A stretch of DNA of 64,000 nt from Acidobacteriota bacterium (lineage in GTDB: Bacteria; Acidobacteriota; Thermoanaerobaculia; Multivoradales; Multivoraceae): assembly GCA_028875725.1 (NCBI GenBank), contig JAPPCR010000006.1:1-64000 (forward strand), given 5' to 3'. Numbering within the stretch: position 1 is the first letter of the stretch; the number at the start of each line of letters is the position of its first letter. The translations under genes and the position numbers were made by a program. Below the pieces are notes generated by a model. It was not told the DNA's origin. It did no database searches and saw nothing but the letters and a program-made list of their open reading frames with translations. Of this stretch, positions 18,122-26,841 are shown piece by piece.

Positions 18122-19410
18122 GCTTCCGGCACCACGATGATCGCGGCGCGGCGTTCCGTGCCGAGGGCGCGCCGCGCCAGATCCCGGACCTGTTCGGCGT
18201 CGACTTTGAGCAGGCGCTCGGGTTCCGTGAAGATCCTGGACGGATCGCCGAAGTAGGTCGCGGCACAGGACAGGCGGTCGGCGGAGAGGGCCAGATCCTG
18301 CCGGCTGTCGTGGTGTGCGAGCAGGAGACTCCGCCGGGCCCGCTCGAGTTCCTCGGCGGTCGGTCCGGCCGAGCGGATCGCCTCCACGTGCTCGAGCGTC
18401 GCCTGCTCCAGGGTCTCGGCGTGCGCCAGAGGGTCCGGTTCGCGATTCTGGCAGGTGGCGACGATGGCGAAGGTCGCGGAGATCTCGGTGGGCAGGATGA
18501 CCGTCGAGACGGACTGCGCGATCTGGCGTTCGTAGACGAGGTCGCGATGGAGCCGGCTCATTCTCCCGGAGGAGAGGATCATCGCCAGCAGCTCGCCGGC
18601 GTACCAGTCGTCGCTCCCGTAACCGTCGAGGCACCAGGCGGAGTAGCTGCGCGGCAGTTCGATCGAGTCTTCCAGGATCTCCCGCGAAGCGCCGTGGGGA
18701 CCGATCTCGGTCGCCGGCTCGACGGCGGGCGGCGGCGGCAAGGGTCCGGGCGGTATCTCCCCGAAGTAGCGCCGGACCTGCTCGAGAGCGGCTTCGCAGT
18801 CGATGTCGCCGGCCAGGGTGAGGACCGCGTTGTTCGGCCGGTACCAGGTGCGGAAGAAGTCCTCCACGCTGTCGAGGTTGGCTGCCTCCAGATCGTCCAT
18901 GTAGCCGATCACCGGCCAGGCGTACGGGTGACTGGCGCCGTTCGGACGCCGGTAGAGGAGTTCGCTCAGACGTTCCCCGGCCAGGCCGTACGGCTGGTTG
19001 TTGACGCGCTGCAGGCGCTCGTTCATGACCACCGACCGCTGGTTCTCGAACTTCTCCTCGGTGAGGGCCTCGAGCAGGAAGCCCATGCGGTCGGATTCGA
19101 GCCAGAGGCCGAGCTCCAGGTGACTCGCGGGCAGGGTCTCGTAGTAGTTCGTGCGGTCGTACCAGGTCGAGCCGTTGGCGACGCCGCCGACTTTCTGGAT
19201 GTGCTCGAAGTGGCCGTTCTCCGACACGTTCGCCGATCCCTGGAACAGCATGTGCTCGAACAGGTGCGCCAGGCCGGTACGGCCCGTCTCCTCGTTCTTC
19301 GAGCCGACGTGGTACCAGACGTTCACAGCGGCCAGGGGCAGCCGCGGGTCTTCGTGGAGAACGACCCGCATGCCGTTCGGGAGTTCGTGTTGCTCGAGGT
19401 GCTCAGGCAT
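18118..19410 (-). CDS. M16 zinc metallopeptidase (active subunit)
   Basis: This 430-residue protein starts MPEHLEQHELPNGMRVVLHE and carries the inverted zinc motif HLFEH at residues 49-53, with the third ligand in the NERLQRVNN segment (E131), 78 residues later as the family requires. The second half contains SSGRMSRLHRDLVYERQIAQ. It probably degrades or processes peptides; no clear signal peptide is seen, so the location is open. It is the first gene of a two-gene operon with the inactive M16 partner. Confidence 0.93.
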   Translation of the reverse strand: MPEHLEQHELPNGMRVVLHEDPRLPLAAVNVWYHVGSKNEETGRTGLAHLFEHMLFQGSANVSENGHFEHIQKVGGVANGSTWYDRTNYYETLPASHLELGLWLESDRMGFLLEALTEEKFENQRSVVMNERLQRVNNQPYGLAGERLSELLYRRPNGASHPYAWPVIGYMDDLEAANLDSVEDFFRTWYRPNNAVLTLAGDIDCEAALEQVRRYFGEIPPGPLPPPPAVEPATEIGPHGASREILEDSIELPRSYSAWCLDGYGSDDWYAGELLAMILSSGRMSRLHRDLVYERQIAQSVSTVILPTEISATFAIVATCQNREPDPLAHAETLEQATLEHVEAIRSAGPTAEELERARRSLLLAHHDSRQDLALSADRLSCAATYFGDPSRIFTEPERLLKVDAEQVRDLARRALGTERRAAIIVVPEA

Positions 19411-19466
19411 CGGCCGCGTAGTGTATGCGGCCGGGCCGGTCGACGGCCGGTGATGGGTGGCGCGGT

Positions 19467-19495
19467 TTGGCTTACGCTGGGTTTGCGTCTAGCAT
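19467..19495 (+). promoter_or_regulatory. Candidate sigma-70-type promoter for lexA
   Basis: TTGGCT at 19467-19472 and TAGCAT at 19490-19495 each match the consensus at four of six positions and are 17 bases apart. A transcript from it would begin at about 19502, which is the lexA ATG itself, so the mRNA would be leaderless. No ribosome-binding site is visible before the ATG, which fits. No SOS operator of the GAAC-N4-GTTC type was recognised. Confidence 0.4.
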
Positions 19496-19501
19496 GAATC
19501 C

Positions 19502-20125
19502 ATGGACGACTTCCTGACCGAGCGCCAGAAGCAGGTTCTCGACTTCGTTTGCGAGTTCCACCAGAGGCGGGGCATCGCGCCCACCCACCTGGAGATCCGC
19601 CGCCGCTTCGGCTATCGGTCCTACGGCACCGTCCACAAGCACCTGAAGCTCCTGAGGCAGAAGGGGTACCTGCGCGGCGGCTGGAATCAGAAACGCGGCC
19701 TGGAGTTGACGGAGAAGACGCTGCGCGGCAGGCCTCCGGCCGCGAACACCGTGCCCTTCCACGGCCGGATCGCCGCCGGCAGGCCGATCGAGGCAGTGCC
19801 GGGCGTCGACGACCTGCCGGTTCCCGAGCACCTGCTCGAGCACGGCCCGGCCGGACGGCGCTACGTCCTCGAGGTGGAGGGGGACTCGATGATCGACGAC
19901 GGCATCTGCGACGGCGACCTGGTGGTGATCGCCGAGCGGGCCCGGGCCCGGGCCGGGCAGGTGGTTGTCGCCCTGGTTGACGACGAGGCGACGCTCAAAC
20001 GCTACTTCCCTGAGGGTGATTCGATCCGGCTGCAGCCGGCGAACCGGGAGATGGAACCGTTGTATGTCGCAGCGGATCGACTCCGCATCCAGGGGATCGT
20101 GGTCGGGCTGATGCGCCGCTACTGA
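19502..20125 (+). CDS. lexA: LexA repressor
   Basis: LexA (207 residues) represses SOS genes and cuts itself when stimulated by RecA. The N-terminal winged helix begins LTERQKQVLDFVCEFHQRRG. The cleavage site Ala92-Gly93 lies in FHGRIAAGRP, and the catalytic pair is Ser129 (EGDSMIDDG) and Lys166 (EATLKRYF). It is monocistronic, divergent from the M16 operon and convergent with the amidase, whose stop is only 12 bases away. The lack of a visible ribosome-binding site suggests leaderless translation. Confidence 0.95.
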   Translation: MDDFLTERQKQVLDFVCEFHQRRGIAPTHLEIRRRFGYRSYGTVHKHLKLLRQKGYLRGGWNQKRGLELTEKTLRGRPPAANTVPFHGRIAAGRPIEAVPGVDDLPVPEHLLEHGPAGRRYVLEVEGDSMIDDGICDGDLVVIAERARARAGQVVVALVDDEATLKRYFPEGDSIRLQPANREMEPLYVAADRLRIQGIVVGLMRRY

Positions 20126-20137
20126 TCGTCCCCGCCG

Positions 20138-21928
20138 CTAGCTACCGGCGGTGACGCTACGCTCGACTCCCGCGCTCGGCACGCCGTAGTAGGACAGGAT
20201 GCCGTTCACGATCGCCTCGGCGACCCGTTGCCGGTAGGCGCGGGTCTTCATCAGGCGGCGGTCCCGATCGTTGCTCAGGTTGCCGACCTCGAGGAGGATC
20301 TTGGCCGGTACTCGGTTGAAGCGTAGTTGCGCCGGCACGTAGACGCGGCGTCCGCGCCAGATCCGGTCGCGGATCGGGTTGTTGTGATGAACGCCCAGGT
20401 CTGCGCGGCGGAAGCTGTCGAGCAGGTGCTCGGCGAGGTCGCGCGACAGGCCCTTGCTGGTCGTCCGCTCGGTTCGCGTGAAGGAAACGCGGGGTTCGGC
20501 CCGGACTTCGCGGCGGGCGTTGTACACGCTGCCCGACTTGCCGTAGTTGTTCGTGATGCCGACCAGACCGGGAATGTAGACCATGGCGCCGTGCAGCGAC
20601 GGGTGCAGCGAATCCGCGTGAATCGAGATGAAGATGACCTGACGCGGTTCGGCGCCGGCCCCGCGTTGCTGCCGGTAGATCGAGTTCGACAGGTACCACC
20701 GGAAGTTCGTCGCCACCGCCGCGTTGTCGATGCGGTAGGGGGGGTCCGTGAGCACTACGTGTCCGCGGGAACGCGGCAGTACGTCGGAATCCTGGATTCG
20801 GAACGTTGCGCCTTCCCGCGTGGTCGGCACGACGGTGGCGGCCGTGCGGCTCTCCAGCAGCCGCTTCGTGCGCAGCATGATGTCGTAGACGTACACGCTT
20901 TCCCACAGCCCGCCGACCGGCGCTCCGGTGTCGCGGCCACCGTGGCCGGCGTCGAGCACCACCGTGACCCCGTCGAGATCCAGGGCCATCAGCTCGTTCT
21001 CGATCTGCCGGGAGGCGGAGCGCTGCTCTTCCCACTCCTGGCGGCGCGGATCATCGGGTGGCAGATAGCGGGCCGAGAGCAGGTCGAGCGGGATCCTGAC
21101 CTCGTAGCCGACCGGCAGGTCGCGCACGTCGCGGATCGCGTTGCGCTTCCTGATCTGGTCCACAAGTTCGTTCACGTCGTTGGCGAGGAGCCGGCCGGTG
21201 AAGCGCATGACGACGCTGGAGTAAAGGGCTTCGCCGGCCTTCAGGCGGTAGCTGGCGTAGTCGCCCTGCCCGTCCGAGCCGTAGCGGGCGAAGGGCCCAT
21301 CCCCGACGGAGGAACCGGCTCTGGAGTCCGTCGCCGCGACCACCTGGCGTGTCGCGGCGGCGGGCAGCATGCCGGCATAGGGCTCCGAGAGCATGTTGCG
21401 CGGGATGAGAATGACCTGACCGGGTCGGATGACGCTGCTGGTCAGGTTGTTTGCCCGCCGCAGTGTCCTGTGGTTCTCGCCCGAGCCGGTGAACCACTCC
21501 GCGATGCTCCACAGGCTCTCCGACCTGGCGCCGCGTGAGGAGGAGGCGACACGGTGCCGCCAGCCCTCGGCGGTGGCCTGGTCCCTCGGCAGCAGGGCGC
21601 GAATGACGGCTTGCTGGTGTCGCGCGGGCAGCAGATCGAAGGGCACCTTGTAGCGCACGCCGCGGCGGAGTCGCTGGACGCCGCCGTTGGCCCGGCTCAC
21701 GGCGGAGGCGTGCCGGGAGCTGTCGCAGAGCCGCTCGGCGAATGCCAGCAGGCCTTCGTTCCGCCGTGGCTTCGCCTCGATGTGGATTCTGCCGGAGGAG
21801 GCCAGCACCGCGACCGGACTCGGCGATCCGATCTCCGGCACGGCCATGCGCCGGGTGGCCGCGTCGCTTGCCGCGGGCAGGAGCACGGCGAGGGCGGCGG
21901 CCGCGAGGAGGGAGGCGCGGACGTTCAT
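20138..21928 (-). CDS. N-acetylmuramoyl-L-alanine amidase with LysM-like repeats
   Basis: This 596-residue secreted protein has a signal peptide (VRASLLAAAALAVLLPAA). Three LysM-like segments can be seen at about residues 55-105, 135-180 and 230-290 (for example LWSIAEWFTGSGENHRTLRR then VIRPGQVILIP). An Amidase_3 domain follows from about residue 329. Its zinc and catalytic residues are visible in VVLDAGHGGRDTG, GLWES, ISIHADS and LLEVGNLSN. It cleaves the stem peptide from murein and probably helps cell separation. Start ATG 21928 overlaps the gatA stop (ATGA), so the two are translationally coupled; a start at 21949 is less likely. Confidence 0.93.
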   Translation of the reverse strand: MNVRASLLAAAALAVLLPAASDAATRRMAVPEIGSPSPVAVLASSGRIHIEAKPRRNEGLLAFAERLCDSSRHASAVSRANGGVQRLRRGVRYKVPFDLLPARHQQAVIRALLPRDQATAEGWRHRVASSSRGARSESLWSIAEWFTGSGENHRTLRRANNLTSSVIRPGQVILIPRNMLSEPYAGMLPAAATRQVVAATDSRAGSSVGDGPFARYGSDGQGDYASYRLKAGEALYSSVVMRFTGRLLANDVNELVDQIRKRNAIRDVRDLPVGYEVRIPLDLLSARYLPPDDPRRQEWEEQRSASRQIENELMALDLDGVTVVLDAGHGGRDTGAPVGGLWESVYVYDIMLRTKRLLESRTAATVVPTTREGATFRIQDSDVLPRSRGHVVLTDPPYRIDNAAVATNFRWYLSNSIYRQQRGAGAEPRQVIFISIHADSLHPSLHGAMVYIPGLVGITNNYGKSGSVYNARREVRAEPRVSFTRTERTTSKGLSRDLAEHLLDSFRRADLGVHHNNPIRDRIWRGRRVYVPAQLRFNRVPAKILLEVGNLSNDRDRRLMKTRAYRQRVAEAIVNGILSYYGVPSAGVERSVTAGS

Positions 21929-23382
21929 GAGACTGCCTCCGGCCGGCACTCGAACCCCGTTTCCCGTTCGAACGCCCGGGCTGCCCGCAGGGCGGTGCCG
22001 TCGGCGAACGGCCGCGCCAGGATCTGGAGCCCGAGGGGGAGTCTCCGGCTGTCGAGGCCGCAGGGGACCGAGATTCCCGGTATGCCGGCCAGGCTGGTCG
22101 GCGTGGTGAACACGTCCGAGAGGTACATCGCCAGCGGATCGTCGACACGTTCGCCGAGCTTGAAGGCGCCGCTCGGGCTGGTCGGTGTCACGAGCAGCTC
22201 GGCCTTGTCGAAAGCCTCGCTGAACTGCTGCCGCAGGGCCCCGGCGATTCGCGCGGCGCGGCCGTAGTACGCGTCGTAGTAGCCGGAGGACAGGGCGAAG
22301 GTTCCAAGGATGATCCTGCGCTTGACCTCGGGGCCGAAACCCTCGCTTCGACTGCCGGTGTACATCTGGGCGAGCGACCGGGCGCCGGCGGCGCGGTGGC
22401 CGTAGCGGCTGCCGTCGAACCGGGCGAGATTCGCGCTGGCCTCGCTGTTGGCGAGCACGTAGTAGGTGGCGACCGCGGCTTCGACAAGTGGGACGCTGAC
22501 CTCGACCAGCTCGGCGCCGCAGCGTGCGAGCGTCTCGAGCGCCTGCTCGAAGCCGCGTGCCGCGTCACTCTCCAGCGCCGAGGTGCCGACCTCGCGGATG
22601 GTGCCGACCTTCAATCCCTCGATGCCGTCCTCGATTCGTTCCAGGAAGTCGTCGACCGGGTCTTCACTGCAGGTGGAGTCCCGCGGGTCGGGGCCGGCGA
22701 TGGCGCCGAGCGCAAGGGCCGCGTCCCGCACGTTCCGGGCGAGCGGTCCGATCTGGTCGAGCGAGGAGGCGAAGGCGACGAGACCGTAACGCGATACCCG
22801 GCCGTAGGTCGGCTTGACGCCGACCACGCCACAGAAGGCGGCCGGTTGCCGGATCGAGCCGCCGGTGTCCGAGCCCAGGGCGAGGGGGACCTCGGCCGCC
22901 GCCACGGCCGCCGCCGAACCGCCGCTCGAACCGCCGGGCGCCATGGCCGGGTTCCAGGGATTGCGCGTCGTGGCCAGGGCCGAGTTTTCGCACGAGGAAC
23001 CCATGGCGAACTCGTCCATGTTCACGCGGCCGACCGGCACGGCGCCGGCTGTCACGAGACGCTCGACGGCGCCGGCCGTGTAGGGCGCGCGGTAGCCGGC
23101 CAGGATGCGCGAGCCGCAGTTCAGTTCGTGCCCTGCCAGGGACATGTTGTCCTTCAGTGCCGTCGGCACGCCGGCGAGCGGACCGAGCGGCAACCCTTCG
23201 TCCCGCCGCCGGTCGATGTCGGCGGCCCGCTCGGCCGCTTCATCCCGCCAGAGTTCGAGAAAGGCGCCAACGGAGGAGTCGACCTCGTCGATGCGGGCGA
23301 ACGCTGCCTCGACGGCGTCGACGGCATTCCGTTCGCCCGAACGGATCGCGGCTACTAGCCCCTCCGCGGTCATCGGTTGCAT
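21925..23382 (-). CDS. gatA: Asp-tRNA(Asn)/Glu-tRNA(Gln) amidotransferase subunit A
   Basis: GatA (485 residues) is the amidase subunit that makes ammonia from glutamine to correct mischarged Glu-tRNA(Gln) or Asp-tRNA(Asn). The catalytic lysine is in GVPTALKDNM, and the serine-rich amidase signature is APGGSSGGSAAAVAA followed by GSDTGGSIRQPAAFCGVVG. ATG 23382 overlaps the gatC stop (TGATG); GTG 23385 and ATG 23373 are alternatives. gatB is not in the window. Its coupling to a cell-wall amidase downstream is unusual. Confidence 0.95.
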   Translation of the reverse strand: MQPMTAEGLVAAIRSGERNAVDAVEAAFARIDEVDSSVGAFLELWRDEAAERAADIDRRRDEGLPLGPLAGVPTALKDNMSLAGHELNCGSRILAGYRAPYTAGAVERLVTAGAVPVGRVNMDEFAMGSSCENSALATTRNPWNPAMAPGGSSGGSAAAVAAAEVPLALGSDTGGSIRQPAAFCGVVGVKPTYGRVSRYGLVAFASSLDQIGPLARNVRDAALALGAIAGPDPRDSTCSEDPVDDFLERIEDGIEGLKVGTIREVGTSALESDAARGFEQALETLARCGAELVEVSVPLVEAAVATYYVLANSEASANLARFDGSRYGHRAAGARSLAQMYTGSRSEGFGPEVKRRIILGTFALSSGYYDAYYGRAARIAGALRQQFSEAFDKAELLVTPTSPSGAFKLGERVDDPLAMYLSDVFTTPTSLAGIPGISVPCGLDSRRLPLGLQILARPFADGTALRAARAFERETGFECRPEAVS

Positions 23383-23699
23383 CACCCTTCGCTACCCGGC
23401 GTCGCCTTGACTTGCGGTACGAGCAGAAAGCGGTCTAGGGACGCGGGCGCGTTGTCCAGGAACTGGTCGAGAAGCGCACTGCCTGCCGCACTTGCGGGCC
23501 GGGGCAGGTCGCTGTCCGCCGTCTCACTGGCCGCATGGGTGTCATCCTGGGAGGCCGTGCCGCCATCGAACTCCCGGAGCTGATCGATGTAGTCGACGAT
23601 CTCGGAGAGCTGACTGGCGAACGTCGTTTCTTCGCGGGCCGAGATCCGCAGTCTGGCCAGTTCGGCAATCCGCCGAACCTCTTCGACGCCTAGAGACAC
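23382..23699 (-). CDS. gatC: Amidotransferase subunit C
   Basis: GatC (105 residues) is the small chaperone-like subunit that wraps GatA to GatB. The first 50 residues (VEEVRRIAELARLRISAREE and LSEIVDYIDQLREFD) match the family. A low-complexity stretch then precedes the short C-terminal motif, with DRFLLVPQVKATP, which normally reads R-D-x-V-P. GTG 23699 has no clear ribosome-binding site. Its stop overlaps the gatA start. The 53-base region upstream holds a small hairpin (gtagc-N7-gctac near 23711-23727). Confidence 0.9.
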   Translation of the reverse strand: MSLGVEEVRRIAELARLRISAREETTFASQLSEIVDYIDQLREFDGGTASQDDTHAASETADSDLPRPASAAGSALLDQFLDNAPASLDRFLLVPQVKATPGSEG

Positions 23700-23752
23700 T
23701 TCGCTATAAGTGTAGCAGCTACAGCTACTTGGCCGGCCCCGCTTCGGCAGCC

Positions 23753-25828
23753 CTAGGCCGGCTCGACGCTGGTGGCGGTAACCGCTTCGATCGTGCGCAG
23801 GGTGAAGGTCTTGCCGTCCAGCTCTACCCTCGCTCCCGGCTCTGATCCGAGCAGGCGACCGGCGAGGTCCGACTCGTACGAGATGATGCCGCGTTCCGGC
23901 GCGCTCTCCCAGGGACCGAGGATGGCCAGGGTGCGCCGTTCGCCGCTGTCCGATTCGAGTGTTGCCTGGTTGCCGATGCGCAGGCGGTCACAGGCCGCGC
24001 CCGCGATGTCGATCGGCGTCGAGCGTTGCAGGTCCTGCTGCAGTTGGGTCGCCAGGGCGGTGAGGTACTCGTGGCGCTGGCGCGCGGACTTGTACTCGAA
24101 GTTCTCGCGCAGGTCGCCCATGGCGCGCGCCTCCTCGATCGCCTTGCGATTGGCCGGAATCTCCTCCTCGACCAGTTCCCGCAGCTTCTCGCGTTGCGCA
24201 TCGATCGACGCCGGCAGCGCGTAGAGATCGTCGCTTTCGGTTTCCTGGTCGGCCTGAAGGTCGGGGAACTTCAGGTGGAGAGATGCCAGCAGCGGTTCCC
24301 GACGGTAGTCCTCGAGCGCTGCGTGACGGATCGCGACCTCCGCCTGGCGGGCCTCGTCAAGGGTCAATTCAGGAAGGAGCCTGGGCGCAGTGCCGCCGGA
24401 GTCGAACAGGGCCTTGATTCGGGCTCGGAAAGGTGCGAAGGCCTCGTGCCGCAGTGCCTGGATCAGCAGGTTCAGGAGGCGGCTCTGGCGACCTTGCCGC
24501 AGCGCCGGCTCGGAAGCGGCCCGTTCGACCAGCCAGGTAAAGGCCGCGGGGGTGCGGTGAGGCTGGACCTGCGCACGGGCGGCGCAGCGGCTCAGCGTCT
24601 CCGCCTCCAACACCGCGGCAATCGCGTCGATTGCCTTCGTGTCGGATTCCAGCAGGAAGCGTCGTTCGAGCACGTCGAGCCAGTCGTCCCTGCAGGCCGG
24701 AAGCAACGCGTAGCCCTGTTCACGGGCGGCGCGCTGCTCGACGGAAGCGAAGAACTCGAGTGGGTCCGGCAGGTTCCTCAGCAGGTCTTCGGCCGGCCAG
24801 GAAGGCTCGGCGCCGAAGCGTTCCAGGGCGTAGCGGAGTTCGAAGGCAAGCGCTGGCTGAGCGTCCTTGAGTGCGCGGCTGAGGCGATCGAGCGCTTCCG
24901 CCATCCGCCCGCGGAGTTCCTGCGACTGGTTGGCCGCCCGCCGGAGGAGCCCGACCTTCTGGCGGTTTGGCGCGGCCTGGAACTCGCGCCACAGCGACTC
25001 CTCCGCGTCCGTTGCCTCGAGCCACTGGTAGGTCTGGCGGGGGCCGCCGGACGACAGCACCTGCGGCTGTTTCCGTGCGCTGGTCCACCAGCTCGACCAC
25101 CGGCGCTCGGGGATGATGCCGACGACGATCACCTTGACTTCGGCGCCGGTCAGCGGCCGGTCGTAGCTCTTGAGCGTTCGTTCGAGCAGCTCGGTGGGCT
25201 TGAGTCCCTCGAGCTGCTCCGGTTCTTCGAGCTTTTGGCGGAGCACGTGTCCTTCGGGCAGCAGTCTGAGCATCTTGCCGGCTGCCCGGAATCCGACCGA
25301 CACTCCCTTCACCTTCTCCAGGTCCACCTTGAAGACGTGGAGCGGCATGTTGACGTCAGCGATTCGGCCGACGCCACGGCCCTCCATCTCCACGATGTCG
25401 TCAGGCCGAAACGCCAGCAGGTTGCGGAGCCGGTCCACCTTGTCCCAGAGCTTGTCCGCGTGCTGCCGTCCCTGATCGAGATGGAGATCCTGGAGCAGGT
25501 CGGTCAGGTCGGATTCGCGGTCGCGGTAGAGCTCGTGCAGGGTGTCGAGAACGGTGTCGTAGACCTGTCCGCTGCGCACGAAGTAGTGCGCGGCGCCGCG
25601 GACGAGATCCAGGCGCGCGGCCCACATGCCGCGTTCCCGCAGTTGGTCGTCGAGGAGTTCGAGGAGCGTGCCCACACGATCCTCTTCACCCAGCCGGACG
25701 AGGCCCTTGGTGATGGCGAGGAACTGCTCGACGTCGAGATCGCCTTCGATCGCGGCCAGCCAGTCCGCTTCTACTGCGTCGATGTCACCGCGCGCCAGGC
25801 TGTCTTGAGTGCTTTGCGGGATCCTCAT
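23753..25828 (-). CDS. GreA/GreB-type transcript cleavage factor fused to a long N-terminal region
   Basis: The C-terminal ~155 residues form a Gre factor. The coiled-coil segment ends in EEARAMGDLRENFEYKSARQ, with the catalytic acidic pair at about D572 and E575, and the FKBP-like domain follows with GARVELDGKTFTLRTIEA at the end. Ahead of it is a ~530-residue region that is mostly helical. It includes a short SH3/KOW-like patch near residues 140-170 (FRPDDIVEMEGRGVGRIADV) reminiscent of CarD-type modules. Long Gre fusions are known in Chlamydia (about 715 residues), so this is a rare architecture rather than a new one. It should rescue backtracked RNA polymerase; the N-terminal part is unexplained. 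Confidence 0.85.
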   Translation of the reverse strand: MRIPQSTQDSLARGDIDAVEADWLAAIEGDLDVEQFLAITKGLVRLGEEDRVGTLLELLDDQLRERGMWAARLDLVRGAAHYFVRSGQVYDTVLDTLHELYRDRESDLTDLLQDLHLDQGRQHADKLWDKVDRLRNLLAFRPDDIVEMEGRGVGRIADVNMPLHVFKVDLEKVKGVSVGFRAAGKMLRLLPEGHVLRQKLEEPEQLEGLKPTELLERTLKSYDRPLTGAEVKVIVVGIIPERRWSSWWTSARKQPQVLSSGGPRQTYQWLEATDAEESLWREFQAAPNRQKVGLLRRAANQSQELRGRMAEALDRLSRALKDAQPALAFELRYALERFGAEPSWPAEDLLRNLPDPLEFFASVEQRAAREQGYALLPACRDDWLDVLERRFLLESDTKAIDAIAAVLEAETLSRCAARAQVQPHRTPAAFTWLVERAASEPALRQGRQSRLLNLLIQALRHEAFAPFRARIKALFDSGGTAPRLLPELTLDEARQAEVAIRHAALEDYRREPLLASLHLKFPDLQADQETESDDLYALPASIDAQREKLRELVEEEIPANRKAIEEARAMGDLRENFEYKSARQRHEYLTALATQLQQDLQRSTPIDIAGAACDRLRIGNQATLESDSGERRTLAILGPWESAPERGIISYESDLAGRLLGSEPGARVELDGKTFTLRTIEAVTATSVEPA

Positions 25829-25998
25829 GCGGTAGCCGGCGCGGCCTGGGCGTCCGTGGAGCGCGCCCGCGGCAACGGTGCTTCAACAGGGCCGATGATG
25901 GTATCAGCCGCGGCAGGTGTGGAGAGGTCCGCAACCAGGGAGTTCTTCACGGAGTACAATCGCGTTGAGGGTATGCCACGCTGGGCAGAGGCGGCGAG

Positions 25999-26775
25999 AT
26001 GAGCGAGCAGAAGCCGGCGCCTGAGGAACGTCAGGCGTCCGCGCAGGACCAGGCGCCCGAGGCCAGGTACGAACGGGAGTCGTTTGGATCCTGGCTCCGC
26101 GGCCAGCGCGAGGTTCGGCGCGTCGATCTGGAGGCGATCGCGCAGTCCAGCAAGATCAACATCCGCTACCTGGAGTTGCTGGAGGAGGACCGTTTCGACC
26201 TCCTTCCCGCCTCCATCTTCGTCCGGGGTTTCCTGCGCGAGTACGCCCGCATCGTCGGCCTCGATGCGGACGAAGTCCTCAACTTCTATCTTGTCGCTTC
26301 CGCGGGCGGCGAGTATGAGCGGTCCACGGAAACGGCCGGAAGCCCTGCGTCGACCTGGCTGGTCGGACGAACGGTGGCGATCCTCGTCGGTCTTGCGGTG
26401 GTCGCGGCCGCCATCGTCTGGCTTACCGCCCTGGACCGGGATCCCGGCGAGGACGTGGAGACGATGGCGCCCCCGCTGACCGAGACGGCGCCGGAACCGC
26501 CGCCAGCCGAGCCGCTGCAGGAGCGTGCCTTGCGGGTCACGATGGAGTTCCAGGGGACGAGTTGGGTCGACGTCTATGTGGACGGCGATCGAACGGTTAG
26601 CGAGCTGCGGGTGCAGGGGGAGTCCCTGACCGTTGCGGCCGACGAAGAGGTGCGGCTCACGCTGAGCAGCGTGGCTGTGACGACGATCGAAGTGAACGAC
26701 GAGCCCTTCGAGCACGGAGCGGTCGACGACGAGGAGATCGTGATCTCCGTCCCACAGCGGGACGTCACCCCCTAG
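25999..26775 (+). CDS. rodZ: RodZ-like helix-turn-helix membrane protein
   Basis: This 258-residue protein has a cytoplasmic helix-turn-helix of the RodZ/HTH_25 type at residues 28-95 (FGSWLRGQREVRRVDLEAIA through LLPASIFVRGFLREYARIVG). A single transmembrane helix follows at about 118-142, then a proline-rich linker and a periplasmic DUF4115 beta domain (WVDVYVDGDRTVSE onward). RodZ links MreB filaments to the membrane and sets rod shape. mre genes are not in the window. TACAAT at 25955-25960 could be a -10 box but has no good -35. Confidence 0.9.
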   Translation: MSEQKPAPEERQASAQDQAPEARYERESFGSWLRGQREVRRVDLEAIAQSSKINIRYLELLEEDRFDLLPASIFVRGFLREYARIVGLDADEVLNFYLVASAGGEYERSTETAGSPASTWLVGRTVAILVGLAVVAAAIVWLTALDRDPGEDVETMAPPLTETAPEPPPAEPLQERALRVTMEFQGTSWVDVYVDGDRTVSELRVQGESLTVAADEEVRLTLSSVAVTTIEVNDEPFEHGAVDDEEIVISVPQRDVTP

Positions 26776-26801
26776 CGCCTTCCCTGTTGGGTCGCGGCCG
26801 C

Positions 26802-26830
26802 TGGACTTCCGGGCTGGGTAACCGTATTCT
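26802..26830 (+). promoter_or_regulatory. Weak candidate promoter upstream of tRNA-Pro
   Basis: TGGACT at 26802-26807 and TATTCT at 26825-26830 are 17 bases apart, each with four consensus matches. A transcript from here would carry both palindromes at 26842-26903 as a leader before the tRNA. The match is weak in a GC-rich background and is offered only as a candidate. Confidence 0.25.
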
Positions 26831-26841
26831 GCGGCGTTCCA

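Noticed and set aside
18122..18634. N-terminal extension of the second M16 protein back to 18634
   Set aside because: This part overlaps the active M16 gene in another frame and is Arg/Pro-rich; the GTG at 18121 with stop overlap gives a normal family length.
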